64,000 nt of DNA from Paenibacillus elgii NBRC 100335 (GCF_004000865.1 NZ_BIMB01000003.1:62001-126000); one strand, 5' to 3'. Shown: positions 28,655 through 36,316, counted from the stretch's first letter. The notes: generated from the letters alone by a model not told the origin. A program made the numbers and translations.

Positions 28655-28711
28655 TTCTTGCCACTTTTTAAGGAATAAAGCAGCATATGTTTTATTCTTT
28701 ATTGGCAAGAA
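28655..28711 (+). promoter_or_regulatory. leader hairpin 1 (anti-antiterminator)
   Basis: TTCTTGCCA pairs with TGGCAAGAA, with an inner GAATAAA/TTTATTC stem. Its 3' arm (28703-28711) overlaps the start of the antiterminator strand at 28707, so the two structures cannot coexist. Confidence 0.65.
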
Positions 28712-28810
28712 GGTTACCTTATTCTTTTCACTCAAAAAATATATCCTTTTCGTACCCTGCACCGGGTTGGATGTGCCGTATTTTTTGAGCTACAAGAAAG
28801 GTAACTTTCT
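28707..28810 (+). promoter_or_regulatory. antiterminator of the cfr-like leader
   Basis: The strand at 28707-28726 (AAGAAGGTTACCTTATTCTT) can pair with 28794-28810 inside the terminator, with one bulged A. The neighbouring CTCAAAAAATA (28731-28741) pairs perfectly with TATTTTTTGAG (28779-28789). Formation would dismantle the terminator stem. Confidence 0.6.
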
Positions 28811-28824
28811 TGTAGCTCTTTTTT
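28787..28824 (+). terminator. intrinsic terminator in the cfr-like leader
   Basis: GAGCTACAAGAAAG and CTTTCTTGTAGCTC form a perfect 14-bp stem with a GTAA tetraloop, followed by six T. It lies about 330 bp before the gene and should end transcription unless overridden. Confidence 0.9.
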
Positions 28825-28850
28825 ATTTTGGCAAAGGAGGTTGCCGACAC

Positions 28851-28889
28851 ATGTCAGCATTCTCCGAACATCCTGTTTGCGGAGCATGA
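28851..28889 (+). CDS. leader peptide ORF 1 (12 residues)
   Basis: ATG with AAAGGAGG 10 nt upstream encodes MSAFSEHPVCGA. It begins just past the leader terminator. The coding region itself contains a CTCCG/CGGAG hairpin. It is probably a regulatory peptide ORF. Confidence 0.5.
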   Translation: MSAFSEHPVCGA

Positions 28890-28933
28890 TAGCGAGCTTT
28901 GCAAGCATAACCATTTCTAGGAGGTTGAAAGCG

Positions 28934-29047
28934 ATGAAGATTGAGGTTGTAGATGATTATGTGAACCGGTTCCTGTTAGTCGAAGCGGTTCACACAAAAA
29001 CAAATCGGTTGCCGGAGGTTTACCAATCTATCGACAGGTGCACGTAG
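28934..29047 (+). CDS. leader peptide ORF 2 (37 residues)
   Basis: ATG with AGGAGG 9 nt upstream encodes a 37-residue peptide starting MKIEVVDDYVNRF. Inside it GTGAACCG (28961) and CGGTTCAC (28986) form a perfect 8-bp inverted repeat, so ribosome position would change the RNA fold. It ends 109 bp before the cfr-like start and is most likely a regulatory leader ORF. Confidence 0.5.
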   Translation: MKIEVVDDYVNRFLLVEAVHTKTNRLPEVYQSIDRCT

Positions 29048-29082
29048 CGATCCGTCTGCAAACATATGCGCTTTTTCTGTAT

Positions 29083-29128
29083 AGTTGGTTAATGACGTGT
29101 CAAAGCGCCAACTGACGGTTGCTTTTTT
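29083..29128 (+). promoter_or_regulatory. second attenuator-like element
   Basis: AGTTGG (29083) can pair with CCAACT (29108). Alternatively CAAC (29109-29112) pairs with GTTG (29118-29121), extended by AAAG/CTTT, and is followed by six T (29123-29128). The two pairings exclude each other. Confidence 0.5.
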
Positions 29129-29133
29129 ACGTT

Positions 29134-29153
29134 TTCTCCGGCGGTAAGGAGAA
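29134..29153 (+). promoter_or_regulatory. hairpin over the Shine-Dalgarno of the cfr-like gene
   Basis: TTCTCC and GGAGAA pair across 8 nt. The right arm includes the AAGGAG site that serves the ATG at 29157, so the hairpin should reduce translation until opened. Confidence 0.6.
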
Positions 29154-29156
29154 GAC

Positions 29157-30188
29157 ATGAGACTAACCTCGAAATATGAAAAGATTCGGCAAATGTTGTC
29201 CGACTTCAAGCAGCCCGAGTATCGGTATGCTCAGATTATGAACGCGATTTTCAAGCAAAACGTCGGCGAATACGAACGGATGACCATACTGCCCAAATTT
29301 TTGCGCGACGAGTTGACCCGGATGCTTGGTCCGAACGTCTGCAGCATTGCTCCGGTAAAGGAACTCACGTCGAAACAGGTCAGCAAGGTGCTGTTTGCCA
29401 TTGCAGGCGACGAACACGTGGAGGCCGTACGACTTACTTATGAACAGGGGTGGAAATCGTACTGTATTTCCACGCAGTGCGGTTGCGGATTCGGGTGCAG
29501 GTTTTGCGCCACCGGTACCATCGGCCTGAAACGAAATCTGACCGCCGACGAAATCACCGACCAATTGCTGCACTTTCGCTTGAACGGCCACGCCTTGGAT
29601 AGCGTCTCATTCATGGGCATGGGGGAGGCGCTCGCCAATCCGCATATTTTTGACGCAATAACGATTTTGACCGACCCGCACCTCTTTGGGTTAGGACATC
29701 GACGAATTACGGTTTCCACCATCGGCCTGTTGCCGGGGATCGACAAGCTGACACGGGAGTTTCCGCAGGTCAATCTAACCTTCTCGCTGCATTCGCCGTT
29801 CGACGATCAGCGAAGCGAGCTGATGCCGATCAACGACCGATTCCCGGTCCGCGACGTACTGAATGCATTGGATCATCACATCCGGCATACAGGGAGAAAG
29901 GTGTATATTGCGTATATTCTTCTTCGAGGAGTCAACGACTCGACGGCGCATGCTGAAGCAGTGGCCGAGTTGTTGAGGGGAAGGGGACCTGGGGAGCATC
30001 TCTACCACGTTAACTTGATTCCATTCAATTCGACCGAAGTTACGCCAGGCAGCTATCGGCAATCTGATCCCGATCAGATTAAAGCGTTTGTTCGGATCTT
30101 GAAGTCAAAGGGGATCAGCATCACGGTCCGAACTCAATTCGGATCGGACATTAACGCAGCATGCGGCCAGCTATACCGTGCCGAATAA
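29157..30188 (+). CDS. Cfr-like 23S rRNA (A2503-C8) methyltransferase
   Basis: A 343-residue radical-SAM RNA methyltransferase. The CxxxCxxC cluster is Cys110, Cys114 and Cys117 (CGFGCRFCATG). Conserved neighbours are SFMGMGEALANPHIFDA and LTFSLHSPFDDQRSELMPIN. The C-terminal IN(A)ACGQL segment holds the methyl-accepting Cys. Similarity along the whole protein is to Cfr and the Clb group rather than housekeeping RlmN, so C8 methylation of A2503 and resistance to phenicols, lincosamides, oxazolidinones, pleuromutilins and streptogramin A is expected. That activity is inferred. It is controlled by an unusually elaborate leader (28610-29156). Confidence 0.85.
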   Translation: MRLTSKYEKIRQMLSDFKQPEYRYAQIMNAIFKQNVGEYERMTILPKFLRDELTRMLGPNVCSIAPVKELTSKQVSKVLFAIAGDEHVEAVRLTYEQGWKSYCISTQCGCGFGCRFCATGTIGLKRNLTADEITDQLLHFRLNGHALDSVSFMGMGEALANPHIFDAITILTDPHLFGLGHRRITVSTIGLLPGIDKLTREFPQVNLTFSLHSPFDDQRSELMPINDRFPVRDVLNALDHHIRHTGRKVYIAYILLRGVNDSTAHAEAVAELLRGRGPGEHLYHVNLIPFNSTEVTPGSYRQSDPDQIKAFVRILKSKGISITVRTQFGSDINAACGQLYRAE

Positions 30189-30244
30189 TCGATATTGAAA
30201 GTTAAATTTGTTACGCCGGACGCAGCGAGTCTGCGACTGGAAAG

Positions 30245-30281
30245 AGAAACGGTTGCCTTGAAGAGGGTAGCCGTTTCTTTT
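30245..30281 (+). terminator. terminator of the cfr-like gene
   Basis: AGAAACGG and CCGTTTCT pair, with TTGCC/GGTAG inside, followed by TTTTCG. Confidence 0.8.
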
Positions 30282-30329
30282 CGCGTTCGAACATAGCTTT
30301 ATGAAACTTGTTTAATCGTTGTTGAATTC

Positions 30330-30602
30330 TCAAGAAAAGATGGCGCCCAGCTCTTCTTTCATATTTTGGTGAAGGATAGGATTGGATGCTATAATCCCCG
30401 AAGTGCCCTACGTAAAGCTGTTTCCATGACGATCGGAAACAACTCCGCCGGCTTCTTGCACCAATAAAGCGCCCGCTATCCAATTGTAAATTTCATCTCT
30501 AAATTCATAATATCCATCCAGCCGTCCGCAGGCGGTATAGGCAAACTGAAGGGAGATAGACCGTATAATGAAGCTGAAAGAAAAGGCGATGCTATCATGC
30601 AC
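30330..30602 (-). pseudogene. inositol monophosphatase-family remnant
   Basis: On the minus strand the C-terminal third of an IMPase is readable: AYTACGRLDGYYEF, then NWIAGALLVQEAGGVVSD (second metal motif, with the usual Trp-Asp changed to Asn-Trp). After an in-frame TAG at 30408-30410, GIIASNPILHQNMKEELGAI continues to a natural stop. The N-terminal two thirds with the first metal motif is missing. It is clearly dead. Confidence 0.7.
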
Positions 30603-30638
30603 ATGTCGGCGCGTATTTTACATTTCCTTGACATTATG

Positions 30639-30667
30639 TTGACTTTTACAATAAATCGTAGTAGTAT
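30639..30667 (+). promoter_or_regulatory. promoter of the TrmB-type regulator
   Basis: TTGACT and TAGTAT are 17 bp apart, 38 bp before the TTG start codon. The -10 box lies inside the operator-like repeat. Confidence 0.65.
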
Positions 30668-30677
30668 TTTGAAATAC
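30659..30677. promoter_or_regulatory. operator-like repeat, copy 1
   Basis: TAGTAGTATTTTGAAATAC contains the perfect inverted repeat GTATTT-TG-AAATAC over the -10 box. A related copy occurs at 31518. Confidence 0.6.
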
Positions 30678-30704
30678 TTATAAATAGAGAAGGGAGGTAA
30701 TCCA

Positions 30705-31484
30705 TTGATTGATGAACTTCGCAAAATCGGTTTGTCGGATCTGGAGGCAAGATGTTATATGGTGCTTCACGAGGAGCCGAAAATATCCGGATATGAGGTA
30801 GCCAAAAAAGTTTCGGTTTCCCGCACAAATGTATATGCTGCACTTCGTTCATTGACCGACAAGGGCCTGTGCCGGGTGATCGAAACCGAACCGATTCTGT
30901 ATGATGCCGTACCTATTGAGCAGGTTGTTCGATTGCTGCATACGGAATTTGAACAAACGACGAGATTGCTTCTGGAACAGCTGCACTCGCCCCCGCGTAC
31001 TTCGCCGTCCTTCTATAGTTGGCAAGGGGACAAAGCGATTGAAACGGCGATTCGGCGTTTGTTATCGAATGCAGACAAAAGCATTATCGTCGATATTTGG
31101 TCTGAAGATATTCACTGGGTGGAAGAACCGTTGATAGAAGCGGAAAAGCGCGGCCTCGCCGTCACACTGATCTCGATCGGCGAATGCCATACGCGGCTGA
31201 AGAATGTTCTGGTACATAAAAGAAGCGACGATTGGAACAGCGCCGTTGCCAGAAAATTCTCCATCCTTTGCGATTCCCGTTCGACCCTGCTTGGCAGTTT
31301 TGGGCAAGGGCTGAGACCTACGGTCCTGGAAACCGACCATCCCTCGCTAGTTGAATTGTTGCAAAATACGTTCTATCACGACGTCGTTATGGAACAGATT
31401 GAGCGGGATTTCAGCAAGGAGCTGGCGGAAAAGTACGGGGACCATTACGAACGCATTATTGACTCCTATCGGAAATACTTGTGA
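30705..31484 (+). CDS. TrmB-family transcriptional regulator
   Basis: A 259-residue regulator. The N-terminal TrmB winged helix (IDELRKIGLSDLEARCYMVL, VSRTNVYAALRSLTDKGLC, residues 1-70) is followed by a coiled segment and a PLD-like C-terminal effector domain (SWQGDKAIETAIRRLLSNAD). It starts with TTG preceded by GGGAGGT. Related copies of one inverted repeat precede this gene and the dead MFS gene downstream, so it probably repressed itself and that pump. The effector is unknown. Confidence 0.82.
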   Translation: MIDELRKIGLSDLEARCYMVLHEEPKISGYEVAKKVSVSRTNVYAALRSLTDKGLCRVIETEPILYDAVPIEQVVRLLHTEFEQTTRLLLEQLHSPPRTSPSFYSWQGDKAIETAIRRLLSNADKSIIVDIWSEDIHWVEEPLIEAEKRGLAVTLISIGECHTRLKNVLVHKRSDDWNSAVARKFSILCDSRSTLLGSFGQGLRPTVLETDHPSLVELLQNTFYHDVVMEQIERDFSKELAEKYGDHYERIIDSYRKYL

Positions 31485-31517
31485 AGGATGAGTATTTCCT
31501 TTTTTTTGATCGCATAT

Positions 31518-31536
31518 TAGTAGTATTGTAGAATAC
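31518..31536. promoter_or_regulatory. operator-like repeat, copy 2
   Basis: TAGTAGTATTGTAGAATAC shares the first nine bases and most of the dyad with copy 1 at 30659. It lies upstream of the MFS remnant. Confidence 0.55.
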
Positions 31537-31599
31537 ATCTCGATTGATAGTCGTACAAAGAAAGGAAGCTTTCAAAAACGATTTCAAATAATTCAGCAT

Positions 31600-31810
31600 C
31601 GGAAAAAACGATGGATCCAAAACGATGGTCATGGGTGCGCGTCTCGGGGACCGGCTGGGAAGAAAAAAGATGTTTATCGTAGGCAAGATTATTTTTATTC
31701 TTGGCTCGGCCTTATGCGGCTTTGCTTCCAGTGCAATCTTTCTTATTTTCTCGCGGATCATTCAAGGCATTATATGGGGGCTTGGATGGCGTTCCGTCTT
31801 TTTGATTTAA
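31600..31810 (+). pseudogene. internally deleted DHA2-type MFS pump remnant
   Basis: The readable part, GARLGDRLGRKKMFIVGKII through FLIFSRIIQGI, is the loop 2-3 motif and helices 3-4 of an EmrB/QacA-type pump. It then jumps straight to WGLGWRSVFLI, which normally lies about 40 residues later, and stops. The 5' end and the rest of the pump are missing. It probably was the target of the TrmB-type regulator. Confidence 0.65.
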
Positions 31811-31979
31811 AGAACGAGCTTTTACCCTGGGGGTAAGTACGATATTAACTTTTCAAATGGGGAATACACCGGCTCTGTTCTTGTCTCGAGCGATCGGGGT
31901 CGAGTCAGACCCCAAACGGCTTGCAGCGGAGATAGATCAGCAACGTTTGACGATGGACAGTCCCGGCTAACCGGCTGTA

Positions 31980-32108
31980 CCAGATATTAAAACGTACTAC
32001 GGAAAAAGCTTATTCAGTTGCCCATATTGTGATGGATGGGAATTAAAGAAATTATTAGTAGCAACCAATGGTCAGGGAATGGGTCAAGTTCTTATCAAAA
32101 CGAAATGA
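31980..32108 (+). pseudogene. thioredoxin-reductase-like flavoprotein fragment
   Basis: PDIKTYYGKSLFSCPYCDGW matches the region leading to the redox CxxC of thioredoxin-reductase-like proteins (CPYCDGWE). After ELK the reading changes to unrelated residues and stops. In the same frame upstream, ESDPKRLAAEIDQQRLTMDS is coding-like but ends in a stop. Only debris remains. Confidence 0.5.
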
Positions 32109-32368
32109 CAAGAACGGCTGTGAGGGAATGTTAGTATATTCCAAACAGAAGTGAGAAATGAACATACACATTAATAAGGTATATGAGTAAAATGATGGAA
32201 AACGAAGGTGGAGCATTTAATAAACAATAACATAAAGGAGTGATCGTAGTGTCATTAAATGTAAAAGTCTAAGTCATCCGATTTAAAGAGGCGAAGTCTA
32301 TTGAAAATATTTTTATGGAATCGCTTAAACGAAAGCGAAAACCATAATTAAGGGGAGGTAATTTATTC
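32109..32368. other. gene-free stretch
   Basis: I find no recognisable gene. Two short starts with ribosome binding sites (AAAGGAG near 32234, and GGGGAGG of the next gene) occur, but only the second opens a real ORF. Confidence 0.4.
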
Positions 32369-33394
32369 ATGAGAACGAAGCTTTTCCACAAGTTTTTGGT
32401 CTTTTGTCTGGGTGTATTCTTCTTGTTAAGCGTTTGCTCAGTGTCTCCGGAACGTGTAAATGCGGCTTCTACGTCGTATGAGGCGGAAAACGGAACCATG
32501 AGCGGAACGGCGAACTCAGTTACTTGTACGGCTTGCTCCGGCGGTTTCAAGGTTGGGCATATTGGTGGCAGCTCGACGAATTATGTGACACAGAATGTCA
32601 ATGTAATTAGAAACGGATCGTACAATATGGATATCTATTTCCTAGTAAATGGTACGCGAGACTTATACATCAGTGTCAACGGTGGAACAGGAACGCAAAA
32701 AAAGCTGAGTGGTTCAAGCTGGGGTACCCCTGTAAAAACTTCTGTAACGGTGCAGTTGAATGCCGGAAACAATACGATTAAATTTTACAATAATGCGGCG
32801 AATTCGCCGGATTTGGACCGTATTGTTATAACTGAAAGTACAGTTACGGCAGGCTGGACCGAGATACCTTGGGACACAAATTCTTATTATGTACAGAACA
32901 GGACAGGAGCGCCAATGTCCGAACGATTTTGGATCGTAAATGGTGTTTATACTACCCGGGTTTACGCAGGTGAGGAGCGGGTTGAGATGCGCTGGGATAA
33001 TTGGACCGATCAAAACAAAGACAATATGTGGGAGGCCGACGTCATGTTCGAGCCTGGAACGGAAAAGACCGCCATTATGCAGATCAAGAGCAACACTGGC
33101 GGCGAACCGATCTATATTCAGGCAACGGCCGATGGCAACATTCGCAACAATGGCGATCCTACTAACATCGCGACAAACATGGCAGGCACTTGGTTTAATC
33201 TCAAATGTGCCTTTAATCCGGCAACTGGTGTAGCACGCATCTGGATCAACGATGTTTTGGTAAAAACTAGACAGTACAATACTACTGACCGTGCTTGGTA
33301 CTTCAAGAACGGAACGTACAACAACGGAATTTCGAAGGGCAATTATTCGGAGGCGCACTTTAAGAACTTGCGAATGTATCGAAAGGACAATTAG
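32369..33394 (+). CDS. secreted CBM35-like plus jelly-roll polysaccharide lyase-like protein
   Basis: A 341-residue secreted protein. A signal peptide (MRTKLFHKFLVFCLGVFFLL to VNAA) is followed by a carbohydrate-binding module of the CBM6/35 type (YEAENGTMSG to LDRIVITE, about residues 36-158). A C-terminal beta-jelly-roll domain of about 180 residues follows (WEADVMFEPGTEKTAIMQIK, YFKNGTYNNGIS, EAHFKNLRMYRK). The last domain resembles small polysaccharide lyases of the PL7/PL20 type, but I cannot fix the family or catalytic residues. AGGGGAGG precedes the ATG. It is monocistronic. Confidence 0.75.
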   Translation: MRTKLFHKFLVFCLGVFFLLSVCSVSPERVNAASTSYEAENGTMSGTANSVTCTACSGGFKVGHIGGSSTNYVTQNVNVIRNGSYNMDIYFLVNGTRDLYISVNGGTGTQKKLSGSSWGTPVKTSVTVQLNAGNNTIKFYNNAANSPDLDRIVITESTVTAGWTEIPWDTNSYYVQNRTGAPMSERFWIVNGVYTTRVYAGEERVEMRWDNWTDQNKDNMWEADVMFEPGTEKTAIMQIKSNTGGEPIYIQATADGNIRNNGDPTNIATNMAGTWFNLKCAFNPATGVARIWINDVLVKTRQYNTTDRAWYFKNGTYNNGISKGNYSEAHFKNLRMYRKDN

Positions 33395-33411
33395 GAATAA
33401 CACACACCTGC

Positions 33412-33449
33412 ATGAGCGGATTCTTGATTCAGAGAATTCGCTCATTTTC
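33412..33449 (+). terminator. terminator of the CBM/jelly-roll gene
   Basis: ATGAGCGGATTCT and AGAATTCGCTCAT form a 13-bp stem with one wobble, followed by TTTTC. Confidence 0.75.
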
Positions 33450-33584
33450 ATGCAAAAGAGATGGAACAAGCTCGCAGCGGTTACACTTGAACATTGAAAT
33501 TGGTTATAAAGAAAGTTCCCCTAGAATTCGATTGGCATTTTTCGGTAAAATGGAAAAAGCTGAAAGGAGTGATGTAGAGATATT

Positions 33585-34658
33585 ATGAATTATAGCGAAG
33601 TTGTTAAAATCGGCGAGACATATTTACTTCCGTTAGTTTCAGAGTTGTACGGGTTGGAAGGTTATAAAACCAAGCGGGTTAAGGCACATGCCGGAGGACG
33701 TAATGTCGTTTATACCTGTGAGAAAGAGGGTGCCGACGCAAAAATAATCAGAATCGCCTTCTTAAACGACAGAAGCCGGGAAGATTTTCTGGGAGAAGTT
33801 GAGTATATTAGGTATTTATTCGAGCATGGAGGAAGTGTCTCGGATGTAATCAGCTCCCGGAAGGGGAATCTGCTGGAAGAGATCACTCATCATAATCATA
33901 CCTTTTTTATCTGCCTGTTTAAAAAGGCCAAGGGAAAACTGTTTGTGGAAAATCATTATCGGTACCGGGAAGGAGCTCCAATTACTGAATATTATTATAA
34001 TTGCGGTAAAGTCCTGGGGAAACTGCACCAAATATCGAAAGGGTACAGTCCTGCCCATCGCCGGTATAGTTTTTTTGACAAATATAATGCCGAATATATC
34101 GATAAACTGATACCCGACTCCTTATCTCTGCTTAAGGAGAAGCTGGGAGAACTCCTTGAAACCTTAAAAGGAATGGACACAAACCATGAGTCTTTCGGTA
34201 TGATCCATTTTGATTACAATGATGGGAATTACATGATAGATTTTGAAACCGGGCAAATAACCGTTTATGATTTCGATAATTCTTGTTTCGGTTGGTATAT
34301 GTTTGACTTGGCCAGTCTCTGGACAAATGGAATGGGCTGGATAGCAGCTGAACCAGATGCCGGTAAACGCAAAAAGTTTATGGATGATTATTTTAAAACA
34401 GCCCTCGAGGGGTACAGATCTGAGACCAGGATCGAAGATTCAATGCTAGAAAAATTGCCCTTATTTATCCAAGTAAACCTCATGGAAGGTATTGTAGATG
34501 CATTCGAGGTAATGCGGAACAACGGCGAAGAACCTGAGTGTGATGAGGAGTTGTCGTATCGCATAAAATGCCTGGAAGACGATATCCCGTATATGGGATT
34601 TTTCCATGAGATTTACTCATGTGAAGAACCCTTTGAGTATGAGAAACGAAATATTTAG
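33585..34658 (+). CDS. APH-fold phosphotransferase (aminoglycoside/homoserine kinase-like)
   Basis: A 357-residue cytosolic kinase of the APH/ChoK superfamily. The catalytic loop is MIHFDYNDGNYMID (HxDxxxxN) and the metal motif is TVYDFDNS (DFD). The N-lobe has KIIRIAFLNDRSREDFLGEVEYI for ATP binding. Members phosphorylate aminoglycosides, choline, homoserine and other small molecules, and nothing here identifies the substrate. Downstream of it, 34659-34780 is coding-like for a short way without a start. The gene is not obviously in an operon. Confidence 0.8.
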   Translation: MNYSEVVKIGETYLLPLVSELYGLEGYKTKRVKAHAGGRNVVYTCEKEGADAKIIRIAFLNDRSREDFLGEVEYIRYLFEHGGSVSDVISSRKGNLLEEITHHNHTFFICLFKKAKGKLFVENHYRYREGAPITEYYYNCGKVLGKLHQISKGYSPAHRRYSFFDKYNAEYIDKLIPDSLSLLKEKLGELLETLKGMDTNHESFGMIHFDYNDGNYMIDFETGQITVYDFDNSCFGWYMFDLASLWTNGMGWIAAEPDAGKRKKFMDDYFKTALEGYRSETRIEDSMLEKLPLFIQVNLMEGIVDAFEVMRNNGEEPECDEELSYRIKCLEDDIPYMGFFHEIYSCEEPFEYEKRNI

Positions 34659-34780
34659 TCTGATAAAGGGAAAGGAGCAATGAAGATATAGAAAAGAACG
34701 AAAACGGCATAATCTTTAGGATTGCGGCTACATATGACGTTTTTGCTTATCATAATAGAGTAACTGATCCAACGTTATAT

Positions 34781-34810
34781 AAAAAAGAATCCTGCGTAGT
34801 GCGCAGGATT
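34781..34810 (-). terminator. terminator of the DUF3231 gene
   Basis: AATCCTGCG and CGCAGGATT form a 9-bp stem with a 5-nt loop. On the minus strand it runs into CTTTTTT. Confidence 0.8.
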
Positions 34811-34818
34811 AAAGGAAA

Positions 34819-35337
34819 CTATGCTTCAGCCAATTCGGGTCTTTTTACTTGTAGTGGAGGAGGAATTAACCAACCTTTTTCTTTGTTCATTCTTAATATT
34901 TTTAAACCTAAGGCAGTCTTTGTGGCATGGTACTTTGCGAATAAAGCTCCTATGTCTTCCCTAATTGACATGCCCATTATTTGACTACAAGCAACCAAGC
35001 CCATTGAATTATCTGCTGCAATCTTTGCAGCAATTTCTGGGTCAGAGAATCTCGCACCAGCGGGAATATCTTCGAGTTTTACTGAAGGTCTTTCTGGCAT
35101 CGCAGGAGCAGGTGTAATGCCGTTATCTGTTAATAATGTATCACATTCTTTAATTTCCAGTTTAGCTTGATCAACAAGGTCGTCCAGAACTTTTTTTAGA
35201 TCCTTATCGCCACAATGGTTTAAATATGCTTGATAGCACGAAACAGCGCCTTTTGCTGCTGTAGAGACCATCCATGCAGCATTGATTTCACCATAATGCA
35301 TAGGTTCATCTTTTGGATTGCCGCTTAATATACCCAC
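34819..35337 (-). CDS. DUF3231-family protein
   Basis: A 172-residue helical protein of the DUF3231 family (GEINAAWMVSTAAKGAVSCY, MGLVACSQIMGMSIREDIGA, KYHATKTALGLKIL), common in spore-forming bacilli and ferritin-like in appearance. Its function is unknown, with spore association suspected. A longer frame starts with TTG at 35385 without a ribosome binding site. GTG 35337 has AAAGGAGAT at 8 nt and gives the usual single-domain length. Confidence 0.82.
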   Translation of the reverse strand: MGILSGNPKDEPMHYGEINAAWMVSTAAKGAVSCYQAYLNHCGDKDLKKVLDDLVDQAKLEIKECDTLLTDNGITPAPAMPERPSVKLEDIPAGARFSDPEIAAKIAADNSMGLVACSQIMGMSIREDIGALFAKYHATKTALGLKILRMNKEKGWLIPPPLQVKRPELAEA

Positions 35338-35385
35338 GTATACATCTCCTTTTAGTTTAGTTGCATTCAATGGTAATATGCCCAA

Positions 35386-35655
35386 AATTTAATATTTTAT
35401 CGCATGCACGAAACGGCGATCTCGATTTCCTGCTGTAAGTGCCGTTTCACAGCCGGTATATGGAGACGATCAAGGTGAGCTGATCTACAGCTTGAAGCAT
35501 AAGTCCATTCCGCTGTATTTTTCCTTAGATTCGCGGCGAGGAGATCGACAGCGCTTACTGGTGGCGCAACGTTTGGAAAACGCTAGGATGCATTTAAGCA
35601 CATAAAAAAAGATCGCGAGATAGTTCGAGTCGGATAACGTTATATTAACTAAAAT
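35386..35655 (+). other. coding-like remnant, not recognised
   Basis: A plus-strand frame without a start reads VYGDDQGELIYSLKHKSIPL through FSLDSRRGDRQRLLVAQRLE and ends at a stop near 35604. It looks like the tail of a lost gene. I cannot name the family. Confidence 0.25.
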
Positions 35656-35660
35656 AAGAG

Positions 35661-35692
35661 GGAACACACACCGTGTTGTGCTCCCTTATTTA
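35661..35692 (+). terminator. hairpin before the MarR-type gene
   Basis: GGGAACACA and TGTGCTCCC pair around a short loop and are followed by TTATTT. Confidence 0.55.
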
Positions 35693-35816
35693 ACATTATA
35701 AAATTTATAAATTTTCGGGGTGGGAGCAGGACTTCCACTCTGTTTTTGTTTTTGGTAAGGTAGAGGTATGGAGACGAACATTCTTGTTAATGCACCAACG
35801 GGTGGGAGGACAGGCC

Positions 35817-36290
35817 ATGAACAAAAAAGAACAGGTCATAGTGGGGTTCAGGGACTTATTCAACAAGATGGTTTGGCTTAATAAGTTTAAGATGGAAGAC
35901 CGTCTTAGGGGTTATAAGCCTTCCGAAGTACATTGCATCGAATACATTGAAAGAAATGTAGATTCCAACGTGACAAAACTTGCGGAGTCCCTATACATGA
36001 CTACCGGTGCCATAAGTAAAATAACGAAGAAGCTCATAAAAAAAGGCGTTATCGAAAGCTACCAGAAGCCGGATAACAAGAAAGAAATTTATTTTAGGCT
36101 TACGGAGCAAGGAAAAGTAATTGATAAAATCCACGAGGAACTGCACAAAGAGTTTGAAGAGCGGGATAAAGCCGTATTTGAGCAGGTAACCGAAGAACAA
36201 TTTGACAGTATGCTTAGCTTCATGGAAAAGTATAGCAGGCATTTGGATGCGGAAATAAAGAAGCAGGGTATAGATTTTAATTCGGAATAA
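35817..36290 (+). CDS. MarR-family regulator
   Basis: A 157-residue dimeric winged-helix protein. The recognition region is TKLAESLYMTTGAISKITKKLIKKGVIESY and the wing is PDNKKEIYFRLTEQGK. An ATG at 35784 is in frame, but ATG 35817 follows GGGAGGACAGGCC. An MFS pump starts 157 bp downstream on the same strand, and the space between holds a weak terminator and two alternative hairpins. Regulation of that pump is the simplest reading. Confidence 0.87.
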   Translation: MNKKEQVIVGFRDLFNKMVWLNKFKMEDRLRGYKPSEVHCIEYIERNVDSNVTKLAESLYMTTGAISKITKKLIKKGVIESYQKPDNKKEIYFRLTEQGKVIDKIHEELHKEFEERDKAVFEQVTEEQFDSMLSFMEKYSRHLDAEIKKQGIDFNSE

Positions 36291-36316
36291 ATTTGAATAA
36301 TGAAAATGAAACCACA

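Noticed and set aside
29051-29078. Additional AGCG/CGCT hairpin with a T-run in the cfr-like leader
   Set aside because: The stem is only 4 bp, too weak to claim as a separate terminator beside the better elements around it.
34659-34780. Coding-like frame NEDIEKNENGIIFRIAATYD and a three-codon ORF after GGAAAGGAG
   Set aside because: No start for the longer frame, no match to a family, and it runs into the terminator of the opposite gene. Too little to call.
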